Shown piece after piece: positions 34,079-46,964 of a stretch of DNA of 64,000 nucleotides; the stretch's first letter is position 1; the number at the start of each line of letters is the position of its first letter. Made by a program: the position numbers and the translations under genes. The notes under the pieces were generated by a model, which was not told the origin of the DNA, ran no database searches, and saw only the letters and a program-made list of their open reading frames with translations. The DNA comes from Silene conica (Eukaryota; Streptophyta; Magnoliopsida; Caryophyllales; Caryophyllaceae). The DNA is taken from the NCBI GenBank assembly GCA_029255685.2, contig CM055315.2, positions 56,267,181 through 56,331,180 of the forward strand, in the 5' to 3' direction.

Positions 34079-35461
34079 ATGGCTACTATTTATGACCACA
34101 TACAACCTAAGGTGCAAGATTTATCGAAGGGGTTCACCTTGCCTACTCCTACCACTGGTTCTTTTGAGCTCCACCCGAACTACATCATTCTGGTGGAGCG
34201 AAATTAATTTTCTGGTCTACCCGACGAGGATCCGTTGAGGCATGTTGAGACATTCACGGATTACTGTTGTTCCATACATATACATGTCGGGGTGACTCAG
34301 GATGAGGTGAAGGCAATGATGTTCCTTTATTCATTGAAGGATTCCGCGAGAGATTGGTATCGTTACCTTGATAGGGTAGCTGAGAAGGTTGCAGATTGGG
34401 CTTCCTTGGCATTGGCTTTCTATAAAAAGTACTTCCCTCTTGCGAAGGCCAATGACTTGAGAAGCCAAATCACTAACTTTCAACAAGGTCCGAATGAAGA
34501 ATTTTGTGAAGCATGGGGTCGGTTCAAGAAATTGGTCCGTTCTATTCCTCACCATGGTTTTCCTCAATGGTACTTGTGCAACCAATTTTACAACGCTCTC
34601 TACGATGATTATAAGGTGGTTCTTGATGCGGCCGCCAATGGTAGATTTCAGAATAATACCAACCATATGAAGGGTTGGAACACTATTGAAGACATGGCGG
34701 TGCATAGGGCCGAATTTGGGAGTTCACGTGGGAATTCGCGAAGGTTGAATGTAGAGATGGATAGGGTTTTAGCTCTTGAAACAACCGTTGAAGCCCGTTT
34801 TGAAAAGTTTGAGGCAGCCCAGCTGAAGCAAGAAAGTGCGAACCTAGTTACTACGGTTGACAACACGGGTGAGACTGCGGAGTTGAGAAAGCTTGTTCAT
34901 GCTCTAATGAAACAAATGATGGAAATGGAAAAGGCTCAAGTGGCTTCTTTGAAGACTTTTGAAGACCAATTAGCGATCTTAGCTGCTAATCAGATTGATA
35001 GCTCTCCGATCGGTTGTGAGAGTTCCATAGAGACATTAAATGTTATAAATCTCAGAAGTGGTCGTGCTTATGATGGACCAACTTCCAAGGAGGATTCTGC
35101 TGAAGTTCGGGACGAAAAAACTAATCCCGTACACAGGTCGGGAGGTCGACCGACCTGTACATCAGGTCGACCGACCGAGGTACCTGACGTGAGATCAGTT
35201 TCTGGAAATCAGAAAAATTCTGATAATATCGCGTCTGGTCGACCGACCACTACACCAGGTCGACCGACCAGAGTACCTGAGCAAAATCCAATTTCTAATC
35301 CTCAATTGTTGGACCCTTCCCTCATTCAAAACCTCACTGAGATTTTACAGCTGAAGAAGCCGAAGGTAGCTGATCCTACGGCTAGTGTTACCGTTCCGTA
35401 TCCCGAACGATTGAAGAATTCAAAAGAGGATCAGAAATTTGGTAAGTTCTTGGAGTGGTGA
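34079..35461 (+). pseudogene. Athila gag (broken)
   Basis: Starts ATGGCTACTATT at 34079 and reads a Ty3-type gag with DEDPLRHVETF, SLKDSARDWY, PNEEFCEAWGRFK and a C-terminal NLRSGRAYDGP linker. Codon 43 is TAA (34205-34207) where related elements have an amino acid, and the frame reopens immediately. The frame ends at TGA 35459-35461. There the sequence looks as if one base is missing, since the next frame continues KNIEVTIPF, the normal Athila gag-protease continuation. The linker contains two GRPT-x3-GRPT repeats encoded by the 21-bp-phased motif pairs. No CCHC knuckle was seen, as is common for Athila. The product would be capsid; this copy cannot make full-length protein. Confidence 0.85.
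35144..35269 (-). repeat. Two 21-bp-phased GGTCGGTCGACC pairs inside Athila gag
   Basis: GGTCGACCGACC starts at 35144/35165 and 35237/35258. Each pair is spaced 21 bp, with spacers TGTACATCA and ACTACACCA. All four units are read in the same frame as Gly-Arg-Pro-Thr. The pairs are 93 bp apart, a multiple of three, unlike the 71 bp seen in non-coding parts. Confidence 0.9.
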
Positions 35462-36112
35462 AGAATATTGAGGTAACCATCCCTTTCACTGACTTAATTA
35501 CCTATGTACCTTCTTATGCTAAATTTATGAAAGATATTTTAAGTCGTAAGAGGAAATTTCAGGACGAAGGTGCTATTGCTTTTGTGGAGGAATGTTATGT
35601 TCTTTCACAAAATAATATAGCACCTAAGTTGAAAGACCCAGGTAGTTTTTCTATCCCATGTACTATAGGTAATCATGTTATAGGGAAAGCCCTCTGGGAT
35701 CTAGGGGCTAGTGTCAGTGTTATGCCTTATTCTGTTTGTGAAAGACTTAACATAGGTAGACTTAAAGTCACCAATATTACCTTACAGATGGCTGATAGAT
35801 CAACCCAAAGACCATTAGGGGTCTTAGAGGATGTCCCAGTTAGAGTGGGAAAGTTCTTTATTCCTGTTGATTTCGTTGTTTTAGACATTGCTGGGGATAG
35901 TCAGATACCTATTATTTTAGGTAAACCCTTTTTACACACAGCTGGGGCTGTAATAGATGTCAAACGCGGGATCATTACTTTAGAGGTTGGAGATGACACT
36001 ATCGAATTTAGTCTTGCTCATAAGGCAACTAGTCTTACTGATGATACTTTTTGCTCCATTGATATTATTGACAGGAATGTTATCCGTAATTGGAGGGAAT
36101 CCTTGACCATGG
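35455..36112 (+). pseudogene. Athila protease region (split from RT by insertion)
   Basis: Reads VKNIEVTIPF, PSYAKFMKDILS, DPGSFSIPC and then the aspartic protease motif DLGASVSVMP. It continues PLGVLEDVPVRVG and IILGKPFLHTAGAVID. The DLGAS form of the active site is usual in Athila. The frame runs into the gag-only Copia after 36112 and resumes at 51813 (DPLDDLTILDKCAGN). A few extra codons up to 36180 belong to the inserted LTR. It would process the gag-pol polyprotein. Apart from the insertion and the upstream frameshift, no lesion is seen in this segment. Confidence 0.88.
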
Positions 36113-37419
36113 TGTTGGAAACTAAGTTCCTGATCTTAATGGAAACTAAGTTCCTGATTTTATACTCAAATCTAATGTGAGTTAAGTTTATTTAAGTTTA
36201 GTCATTAAAACTTAATTAGATCTTATGCATGCATGATGATATCATAAGATGTGATTGTCCTTACATTGGTTTTAGAAGGTTTATACTCAATAATCACCTA
36301 TTATTTGAGTCTTCAAATAACCGAAATCCTCTTGTAACGATCTAACAAAAATCGTCTCCTAAATGTGCGTATCAAGGACCCGATCTCAAACTAATACAAA
36401 TTTTGTTACTAGAAAATTAGTATTAGTATACTAGAAATACTAACAATATTACCCTTAATATTATCAATATAGGAAATAATATATTTTCTTAGAAAAACTC
36501 TTTTACTAGAAATATAGTGAGAATGATGTTGTAGTGTTGTGTTGAATGAGCAAGCATCAAAACTAACAACCATTAGTATTAGTGAAGTGTGTATGTATAT
36601 ATTATATAGAGCAATACATGCTCTCTTTTAGTGTATTAGGCCGGCCAACATGAGCCTTCTAAGGCCAATGCATGCTCTTCTAGCTCTTACACAAGAGCTA
36701 GCAAGATTCCTTACATAATCCCTTTTGCATTCTACACTCAACCATCTTATACATTTACACACACAACTATCACATACACTACACTTACACGGCTGAAATG
36801 TGGTTCAAAATGGACCCATTTTATTTTTGTCAATTGTGTTAATTTGTAACATGTCACACATGTCCCATAACACATGACCCAATTTGTTAATTATGCAATT
36901 TTAACTATTAGAATTCATAATTTACAAATTTATTACATTTAAATAATTATTCTAATATTTCGAAATTATTATTGTATAAAATGTAATATCATAATTTTAA
37001 TTACAACTCTTTGTAATTTTATGATCAACCGTGTTCATTCTCAATTTAATCGTTTCCCAAACGAATAAATAAAAACCGAGTAATAAAACGATTTTATTAC
37101 TTTGACTATTATTATTATAATCCTATTATAAAATATTTGTCATATAAAATTATTTCCAAATTTCCAGATATTAATTAATTCGTATCCAATGCAATATTAA
37201 TTAATTTATTACATTGAGACGGAATTCCCTAAAGATATGACCTTAAGGGATCAACTGATCACCACCATCATATGACGATAATGTCAAACTCTAGACAGCC
37301 AATCATTATCGGTAAATGTTGATCAGTTGACTTTAAAAGAGTAACACTCCCAGTTGTGTTTCATTCAAATGAGTTTTAATTACGTCAACACACTATTGTC
37401 GAGGACACTTCCTCCAACA
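36113..37419 (-). repeat. Gag-only Copia 2, 3' LTR (1307 bp)
   Basis: Starts TGTTGGAAACTAAG with a short direct duplication of GGAAACTAAGTTCCTGAT at its edge. It ends CTTCCTCCAACA. The purine tract is at 37420-37431. Hairpin outer arms are 37251-37261 and 37320-37330. Inner arms CGATAATG (37276-37283) and CATTATCG (37304-37311) pair perfectly. Confidence 0.93.
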
Positions 37420-40400
37420 ATCTCCCACTTGTCCGAGACAAGTGTGTGTTACCAATTCTCTTGCCCTATTACTATCTCCCACTCAATGCATGGCATCCTC
37501 TCAGGTCGTGCCGGCAATTGATTAAAATCTAGAGTGGTTTATCTCGATCTGGAGTTATAACTACTGACCGGAATTATCTACCATAGATACCTTCCGAGCG
37601 TGGCCACGCATTTCTAGTTATTATTCTCCTCGAGTGGCCTAGAGATATTTCTCAACCCTGACAAGGGGTGGACAATTCCTAATCGACTTATTCCTTCCGG
37701 CTGGCCACAGCCCATCATAACCCAAAATAGGTCCTTATAAACCCCAGTTACGAAGGTGTTAGGACATAGATCAAAGTTAATCTGAAAACTATGTCACCTC
37801 AGAGAACAGTCATTAGTCCAAGAACTGAATCATGTGAAACACGATAGATGCTCCCGCCACGACCAGGCAGTCTTTTAATAAGAGTATGCCAGAGCTCTAT
37901 CAGCGGTCATTAGCCCGGAAAATGTATCTTACATGTCTATGCCTAGGTGATCGATTAGTCATCCCGTATGACTCTATGGCAATTGAACTCGCCATCAATC
38001 GCATCACACATCCGGTTGCATTGAGATGTCACCTCACTTAAGCAACTAGGGGCGAGGTCATGATAATTCAATTCACTTTCATGGGGTTCAATATGGTCTT
38101 ACCATCCCATTTGAATTTTACTTGACCTTTCGTGAGTTATGAATAACTCTAACGATTAGTGGATTAACCATCCAAGTGGTCAACCTTTGAACACCATTTA
38201 ATTTACGATAAGCTTTAGTGCCTTTCGTTTATATCCCTTAAAATTGTAATTATCTTCATTTTGAGTAAACCAGGTTTACCACGGTTCGTGCGAGCGTTCA
38301 CTTTGTGGATCATATCCATATATGCTCTTCATTCTGAAGGAGACAAGTCATTCTCATGACTAGCGAATAAAATTATGTGCATTGTGTAACTCCCAGTCAC
38401 TGCAATGCCTTTACATAATTTGTGAACGTACACATTTTGTAGAATCTTGTGATGACCATGTAGTTAAAATACAAGTCATTGAGATGCATAGTCAATGAAT
38501 GTGAGCCAAAGATTATCATAAATCTTTGCTTGGTATCTTGGAACTTGAGTCGTTGCAAACCTTTTACCATACGACTAAGTTATCTTCCAAAATCTTGAAT
38601 TTGTCTTTCATCTTCATTGGAGAATACTTTGACAGTTGATCAAGGTTTAATCATTGGTTTAATATCTGCTCAACAGGTTATCCTGCAAGCGGCGCGCATC
38701 CACTTCACACGATTACACTAATGGCGGAAACATTAGCAATTTAAACGTGCAAACGATAGTACTTAAGGTTCGATAAATTTCCATGATCCCATCATGTTTA
38801 TACTATCCTCATCTCTATGAACAACCTTAATACTTTATAAACAAGATGTCTTTTACAATCTCAACCAAACATCCTATGTTCAATTAGATTTAATTCATAT
38901 CAATATGTCATCTAGAATTAAAACTCGTATACTTTTCATAAGTATCAATGCCTCGTTCCAAACGAGCAATGAGTTGTTTTAGATAACGTTTACTCCCACT
39001 AAACTCTTGTTCTTGCCTGATTCTGAAGATCCCGAAGTCGTACCCATGACTCAATAGCTTCAAATCCTAGAGCGAGAACTCCCACTGAACACATTTAACC
39101 GTAAATCATAAAGCTCTCACTCAATTCAATGTTCCTTAACATTTAATGAATTGAAATGGTTGGGACTTAACCATATGTGCTAATAGTCACATCCCTTTCA
39201 AATACCCTTTTGAAAAGCGGTTATTGAGTTTACTGAATTCATTCTCAATGAATTACTTTACTACTTTCATCAAAGTTACCCTTAACTTTGCAGATTGCAG
39301 ACATCCATATGTCAGCTTATGCTTCTCTCAACAAATCTTATTTATCAGCATGTATATCTTATAAATTTCATGGGTTTTAGAATTTGCATTGGCATATTTA
39401 GATCACCATCTGAATCCAAGAACCCTTTCTTGAGCCTTTGCAAAATCTCTTGAATAATTTTCTTCGAGTGTCCTCCCGTAGTTTTTATAAGAGTCTTTTC
39501 TTATGGTGTATAATTTTGTGTGTGGGAACTTTCAGTTCCCCACATTTATCTTATCTTATACTGTACGAGGACTCTATCATGGATCTTATCCATGTATAAA
39601 AATTTTCCTTACAAACTTCAAGAATTTATTCTTGAAGTATCCCCCAGGGCCGGGGCCGTTGGTATATAAGGCGTAGATTTTTACCAAACCGTAGATCTTA
39701 TCCACAACCTTTGGGCTTATGCACAACTTTTGGGATGATAAGGCGTAGAATCTTATCCACAGCCTAATCTACCTTTTAAAACCATAAGGTGTAGATTATC
39801 TCAATCGTAGATCTCATCCACAATTTAATCTACCTTCTAAATCTCTTACACAACCAAAACACAATAAATCCTACTATTCACTAATAGATCATATCCATTG
39901 TGCTAATCAAAATCATATGCTATTTGTGGCCTTTTCAAATTTCTCCCACTCTATCTTTGTAATAATAATCTCATTTCATTATCAAAGATAGCCACTAAGG
40001 CCACAAGCAATGACTTCGATGTCGGTTTGTGTGCCCTTATGATTTATTACAGAAAATATTCGTTTTAAAGCTTAGATAGTTTTGGATTGTTAATAACTTT
40101 TCCTCTGAATTGAGTTCTAAACTTAATTTGATTTTGATTTGATTTGAATTGGGTATCCTATACCTATTCGGTTTCAATGGTCATACATTGAAATGTCATA
40201 ATCAATTCTATTTTATGTTTAAGATTTGTAAGTGTTTAAATAAATTAAGAACATAAATATAAAACCAACAGTGACTTGGGTTGAAAACCAAGTCACTATA
40301 TTATCCAAATTACAACCAATTGTTCAAGGATTATCCTTTCCTTGTCCAACAAGGAAATAAAACATAGGTCCTAAATAGTTCTTACAACACTTGAAATATT

Positions 40401-40570
40401 AGCAAAATAAACGAAAAAAACAAAGCTCCTTGATCATCCCGATTGGAGCTACCCTTAGTTCCATTGATCCATCAAGCTTGGTTTTTCTTTCCTTTATGTT
40501 TGCTTTCATGCCCTAATTCAAGTAAGAAGAGCATTCACATCACAACTTGTATCATAATACATTAGTTGAG
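37420..40570 (-). other. Gag-only Copia 2, 3' non-coding region
   Basis: 3.15 kb where pol would be expected. No coding frame or pol motif is seen. The part next to the LTR matches element 1 and the autonomous Copia 3' region (GGAATTATCTACCATAGATA; CCTTCCGAGCGTGGCCACGC). At about 39668-39830 degenerate GTAGATCTTATCCACAA-like units recur. A TTGAAAACCAAGTCACT block near 40280 is shared with element 1. Confidence 0.7.
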
Positions 40571-41933
40571 TTAACATAAAATAGGGATAGTTATCATACC
40601 AATTGGAAGAATCTTCCCAGCTTTGAGATCGCTGAGATATTTGGAACAATTCATCTTCCTATGTCCTTTATCATTGCAATAAAAGCACTTGGCTCCTTGA
40701 TGAGAGCTCTTGTTGGGATCTGATGTACTTGCCTCTGAAGACACTCTCTTTGAACCTTTGGAAGGTTGCTTCCCCTTTGCCTTATCCTTCCTATTGAACT
40801 TTTCTTTGCCCTTAACATTTATGTTGAGCACATCCTTAGGGACACTAACACTTAGACCCATGTCCCTCTCTACTTGCACGATCATATTGTGTAATTCATC
40901 AAGAGAGATGTCTTGGTTCCTTATGTTGAAATTCATCCGGAATTGGACATAAGTCTTTACCTTAGACAAGGAGTGGAGGATTCTGTCAATCACAAGTTCC
41001 TTAGGAATGTCCATTTGATTCTTCCTTAGGGTTTCTACATGCTCAATTAACTTGAGCACATGTGGGCTAACCTTTTGCCCCTCCTTAAGGTTGAGATCAA
41101 AGAAGGCCGAAGCCGCCTTGTATTGGACAATTCTCGAAGCTTTTGAGAACATTGTCAGAAGCCTGCAATAGATCTCATAAGCTGTGCCAATCTTTATGGC
41201 ACTCCTTTGGAGTTCCGGCTCCATCGAGAGGATCAAAACATTTTTCATTGCCCAAGACTCCTTGTGATAAGTATCATAAGGTCGTCTTGCCGCGGCGGTG
41301 GCATTTTCTGCAGGTTCGGGAGGTGATGCTTCAATGAGGAATTCGGTCTTACCATCACCTTGTGCCGCCAACAACAATTGGGCATCCCAATCGGCAAAGT
41401 TTGCCCCATTCTTTTCTAGCTTACAACGATCCATGAAGGAATGTAACCATGAAGTGTTCGTAGTAGTAGGGCTGAGCAAAAAAATCGGATCCGAATTATA
41501 AAACCGAAACCGAACCGAAAACCGTAAAAAGAAAACCGAAAATTCGGTTTTTTTTCGGATGCGGTATCCGAACCGGATTATATTATGCTAAACCGGAGCG
41601 GATATGGTTTTGAATAATTGAAAACCGGGACCCGGATTTCAAACCGGTTTACAATTTTTTTGAAAAAAAAAACAAAAAAAGCCTAACTAATAACTAAACT
41701 CTAAACGTCTAAAGAGGAAAATTTAGTGAAACCGGTTTCAAAACCGGTGCGGTAATCCGGATTTCCGGATCCGGTTTCCAATTTTTGAAAAAACCGGTAT
41801 ACCGGTTTAAACCGGTTCGGTATCGGTTCCTTGAAATCCAATTTTTTTAAAACCGGGTACCGCCCCGGATTGTAAAACCGGTGCGGTATACCGGTTTTGC
41901 TCAGCCCTACGTAGTAGTGGTGGAAGTGGTCAT
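40571..41933 (-). pseudogene. Copia gag of gag-only element 2 (split by MITE)
   Basis: Minus-strand gag runs from ATG at 41931-41933 to a stop at 40571. A 443-bp MITE and one copy of its 8-bp duplication sit after the first few codons; removing them leaves 912 bp in frame, or 303 residues. Domains are the UBN2-type capsid (SWLHSFMDRC, AMKNVLILSMEPELQ, GQKVSPHVLKLIEHVE, VIDRILHSL) and a CCHC knuckle CFYCNDKGHRKMNC followed by SKYLSDLKAGK and a stop. The knuckle is standard CX2CX4HX4C. The length matches element 1 (302 residues), and no nonsense or frameshift change is present apart from the MITE. A frame can also start inside the MITE, but that start is not original. No protease follows. Confidence 0.87.
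41467..41909. mobile_element. hAT-like MITE (443 bp)
   Basis: Perfect 15-bp terminal inverted repeats TAGGGCTGAGCAAAA / TTTTGCTCAGCCCTA are flanked by the 8-bp duplication CGTAGTAG (41459-41466, 41910-41917). No ORF is internal. The body is filled with AACCGG/CCGGTTT words in both orientations. The TIR start and 8-bp duplication fit the hAT superfamily. Confidence 0.95.
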
Positions 41934-42180
41934 GATTGATATTGAATTGGAGACTTAACTACAAAATTTTAAACATTTGAAGAAATTAAATGCTAATCGT
42001 TTTAATGTTTATATTAACTTGTAAACATATTTATCAAGCTAATGCATCTATAAAATGACCTCTATCCAATTTTATAAATGATTCCAAGACCCAAACCCAT
42101 ACCACCGAAATCGTGATCCACTGGAACTCCGACCCAATGATATGGTTTGGTGGGTTAAAATAAACCGGTTCTACTATAGA

Positions 42181-43503
42181 TGTAACACCCCCATTTATTT
42201 AAGAGCCTTTAGCAAGACATTCTCAAATAAATAGGACTGTTACCATCCCGGAATATCCGCGGTAGTGAATAACAAGGTAAACAAACCAAAGATAATTTAT
42301 ATAAATACTGATTAAATTTGAACTTGGTCTTACAACAGTTATGAGTTCCAAACTTGATAAAATGAAAGTACAACTGACGATATCTATATGTGATCTAACT
42401 CTAAGTAGGTCCATGTCATGTCTCTCTCCACGCCCAAGCTCCTAGTCCACCTGTCACTGACCTGTAAAATCTACTCCCCATTCCGGATCATCGTAGGTGT
42501 CACACGAATACACAGGGTCAACCGCGAGGTTGAGTAGAAAGATAAATAAGACAACAATATAAAATACTCCGCACCGATCCAACGCCAAATAAACTCCGCA
42601 CCGATCACAAGACCCAATAAACTCCACACCATATCACAGACCCTTTATCTCCACACCAAACACAGACCCTTTATCTCCGCACCAAACACAGACCCTTTAT
42701 CTCCGCACCAAACACAGACCCTTTATCTCCGCACCAAACACAGACCCTTTATCTCCGCACCAAACACAGACCCTTTATCTTCGCACCATATCGTATCACA
42801 GAATTATATATCACAATATACCAATCATATAACAATATAGATGAACATGGTTAATATCAACCAATAAACAGATTACACATCTCATATACGTAGTATTCCC
42901 CTACCTCAATTTGTAGAAAGATAACCAACAGCTGCTAGCAATGTTCCACGCAGAAACCGTCACCTCATTCTCTGCGCAAACGACCACCCTTGGACCTCCC
43001 TAGACCACCACGTGGACCCCTCTCCTTATTCTTGGATGTGGCGGCTATGAAAGTGTGGTGGTGGTGGTGTTTGAATTAGGGTAAAACAATACAAAAGTGA
43101 TGCCTAAGTGACGGCAGGCAGCAGGCTGGTGGGAGGTGATTATCTCAATTCTAGGGTTAGAACGAGGTGGGCTATTTGTGTTGCGCACACAAAACGAGGC
43201 CCAAGACTCGTGTGTGTGCCAACGGTCCCTAGTTCGAATCCCACAAACCACATAAAACATTACTTATTTTATAAGAAACATATTCGATGAATAATTCGCA
43301 TACTCGGTCCTTAATTAACGTCGTATAAAAGAATATAAAAAATATTTATGTAAAATATAACATATCACTTATTCAATAATTAAATTATCGAATATAATCG
43401 TCCCAACACTCAAATATGAAGATTAACTATAATTATTGAACACTACTGTTCAAACACGATCAATATAAACAATAAATATAATAATAAAATACGGGGTATT
43501 ACA
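42181..43503 (-). repeat. LARD2 3' LTR (1323 bp)
   Basis: Starts TGTAACACCCCC at 42181 and ends GGGGTATTACA at 43503. The purine tract complement GTCTTCCCCCC follows at once. It contains six copies of the 26-bp array. Confidence 0.94.
42637..42780. repeat. 26-bp tandem array in LARD2 3' LTR (6 units)
   Basis: The word CAGACCCTTTATCT repeats six times at 26-bp intervals, with CCGCACCAAACA between. The other LTR has four units (47421-47512). The 52-bp difference equals two units and accounts for the LTR length difference. Confidence 0.95.
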
Positions 43504-43862
43504 GTCTTCCCCCCTTAAAATGAACTTCGTCCCGAAATTCTCACCCAGCGGTTAACAAACCGATAACGAATTCGAAGGGTGACACTCCATCACATCGAAA
43601 CTAATCAGAATATTTTAAAACACGAAATATTACATTCTACCCTTTTTAAGAAAACTTTGTCCCCAAAGTTTAACGTATAACTAAATTAAAGGATACTTTA
43701 CGAAACACAATAGAATGCCTAACATGAATAAACAAGATTATTAAGTATATTCAAACAATTACAACATACCAATTAGCCATGTCATAACAACCAGCCATAT
43801 CATAAAGAATTAAGATTTTACAATCCTATCCTCCTTAAAAACATGGTTACGTCCCCGTAACC
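43497..43862 (-). repeat. Triplicated hairpin plus polypurine module, LARD2 3' end
   Basis: Modules lie at 43497-43542, 43628-43671 and 43814-43862. The second begins TATTACATTCTACCC, which closely imitates the real LTR-to-purine-tract junction. Inverted repeats flank GTCCC in each. Order and spacing match LARD1. Confidence 0.75.
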
Positions 43863-46800
43863 TCATACCATCTTACTCCAAGTAACCAAGTATCGCACTC
43901 ATCGTCAAATCTAAGACCAAAGACAAGGGGTGAGTGAACTGGCGGAATAAAATAGCAAACCAACACTTCCATTTCAATATCGATTTCAAACTCATAACTC
44001 AATACCAATGACCAATTCTCATCTCGATTTCAATATCGATATTATCAAATATTCCACAAGAATGCGACAACTTGATGAAACACTGTACTGCAATCTCAAA
44101 CCCAAAACAAAACCAACCATGGCCTTTGTTCGAAACCCGCGAGTAACTCAATCTCCTCAGTACTTACCTCCCAAGTTCGTTGACATACTTGTATATATAC
44201 TTATCATTCCACTATTCATAAAACAAGGATGTGTACGTCATAAAACAAGAACTTGTACATAACTCAGGCTAACCAATTACTAAAAGTCTTCCCGTCTCAC
44301 AAACAAAAGAATTATCACATCAATAGAAAGTTTTAAGTATCAAAATAAAAGGACAACTACTAATATTCAACTCAAATCAGTACTCACAAGAGACTCATAT
44401 CAATTATCATGTAACATATAACCTCGAACAATAATAAAGTATTTGGACCGGCAGAATCGTGTTACGCAGTAAAACAGAATCATAACAGCTAACACACATA
44501 TATCCTTGAAATTTTTACACAACTTAACATATTTACCCTAATGTAGGCCATCAGCAACTCCTAGTTCATAATTGACAAATTAAAACCTTCCGTGCTTATA
44601 AACATATTATCGAAGCAAAGTCATAATGAACAATCAGATTTTGGAAAGGCATAAGGTAAACTTAATTAACATAACAATCATCATAATTCTCAAACATCAA
44701 GCTTAAACATGGTTTATCACGTTGAAAACATTTTGAAACGTTTGAAACATTGAAGCGGTAATTTGATCATTTATAAATACGAATTAAAAGGCAACAAGCT
44801 ACAGATCGAAACAAGGCTACACGGGGACATTCTGACTCTTCTTTACTAAGACGTTGTTCTGGTATATTGTAACCCATGAATTATGCAAATTTAACGATAC
44901 GTAAACGACTTCGCAAGATTAGTACTTCTATAAATCACATGTCGACCAGTTAATAACTCAATATATTATGATAAGATTTTAAACATAGTAGATGCAATAC
45001 AGTTTGTGACATAACATGATACATGAAGGTGTTATAAAGATTATTAGCTCAGTGAACTAGACAACGATATACCCTGAATATGTGAAAGAACATCAACACG
45101 TTTCACATCGTTCAAAATAATCACCATTACTTATAACAATTAGATTGTTATATCATGTTAACAAGTTTACCAGTTAAATTTCATTCTGCTACTTGGCAAG
45201 ACTCCTCTCAGTTAAACATGCTTTTGACATCACATAAGAGTAGCACATAGTTATTTGAGGTCGTACAATTAGACATATAATTGAAACAATTCTATATTAA
45301 ACTTGACGAAATAAACATGGTTACCAATCATATAGTGAGGGTTCATACGCATACCATACACCTATTATTCATGTTACTAATGCCATATCAGGATATCACG
45401 TGGTCACATCACATAAATCACATTTGGTTGAACTTTTATATGAAACTTTTATATCTCACGATTTCAACAATTAAACATTACGCAGCAACTTACCAAATCA
45501 TAATTAAATAACAGCTTCGCTCACGTGTGGGCGATCATAGCTTTTAGAAAATATAAAGTACTAACTAATCATAAGAAAGGAATCGAATGCATATCTCAAG
45601 GAAATTATTTAATACCATTTCCATAACTCAATCGGTCTGGATAAGAACTTATAGCAATTCAACATAAAATTTGGCAACTTGCAAAAATCACAATTAAATA
45701 ACGACTCATTAACATTTTACATGGCCTATCATCTTGAAAACGTAAACACATATTCTGAACAGTAAAGGTGGAATTATGCACAAACAATAACCAAGTTTTA
45801 AATGATTTCTTTTACACAAAGATGGGTCAAAACGGAACTGTGCAGCAACAATCCAACCACGGTCAACTAGAAGATTTATTTCACTCAGAAAATAACTCAT
45901 ATTAATATGAAACCAAAACATTGAAAAATCAACTTAGAAGATGATCATACATAAAATTGTCATAACCATATTTGGAACATATGTAAAATGACATCCTACA
46001 CAAAACAGATAACATTCTGAAAATTGATTAAGACTTTGGGTTCCTTTGCAAATAAACACTACTACACCTAAACCCAACCTTTCTTATTCCAAAACACGTT
46101 GACAAACATTTGAAGCATAGACACCACTCTGTACCATATTAACATTCACTCCTCATTTCAATTGTAGTTGTCATTGAAAACGCAGTAAATGTTTCGAAAC
46201 TGGAAATACGGTCAACTAAATAGCTTGATAGTTATACACGTGTATCACAAAAAAAAAATTAATTTCTCCCATTGCATCATCACAACTTATCTAAGTACGG
46301 AGACTTAACTAGAGACTACTATGTATCCCTTATTGATTACGAACTTCATAACAACTTTAAATGCATATACTAAGCATAAAATCTTAAGTACAGTATGTGC
46401 AACACATAACTATATACGTTCATGGCTTAGGAAACACATTCCGCATATCACTAGACATGGATTACTAATTTATATAAGTCTGATCATTCATGTTCAAATA
46501 CCAACAATATATAACATAGATACGATAGTCATTCAATTCCAGCTAATCGTATGAACACTTCAACTATCAAAGTCATATGATCACATCGCTCTAGCCATGG
46601 CTCAACAAATACAACACTCAAACTCCGATAATTTCATTTCAATCATCCCTATCAACCCACAGTTCATATTGCGCACATCCTTAATAAGGACTCACATACG
46701 ACTTACCTCGTTCTTCTCCTGCAAGAACGTTAGCATATATAACCAGGTCACTTTATAGTCTACCCCACTCTTCATTTACTCTCATTGGGTTCCCGAGACA

Positions 46801-46964
46801 GAACAGAAAGGGCCCAGGTTTGGTGTGAGGGGGCCCCTAACTCATCCCGTTCCTTTTTGGGGCTCCTATCAGTTTCATCTCGGGGTTCATTTTATTTGAC
46901 TCTTCCTATGTTCATTATTATTCATTTAGTTGAGGCCTGAGGATCGTTTGCTCTGATACCACTT
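43504..46964 (-). other. LARD2 internal region and primer site, no coding capacity
   Basis: 3.46 kb without a recognisable gene. The longest frame is 84 codons and has no known motif. Many blocks align with the LARD1 interior. The primer-site complement GCTCTGATACCA lies at 46950-46961, 3 bp from the LTR. Confidence 0.8.

Noticed and set aside
42637..42780. CRISPR-like direct repeats
   Set aside because: The array is contiguous 26-bp tandem units without unique spacers, in a plant LTR.
43045..43290. tRNA-like B box (GTTCGAATCCC) and reading frames in the LARD2 LTR, also at 47777-48022
   Set aside because: No A box at the right distance, no cloverleaf, no poly-A tail and no target duplication. 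It is part of the LTR in both copies.
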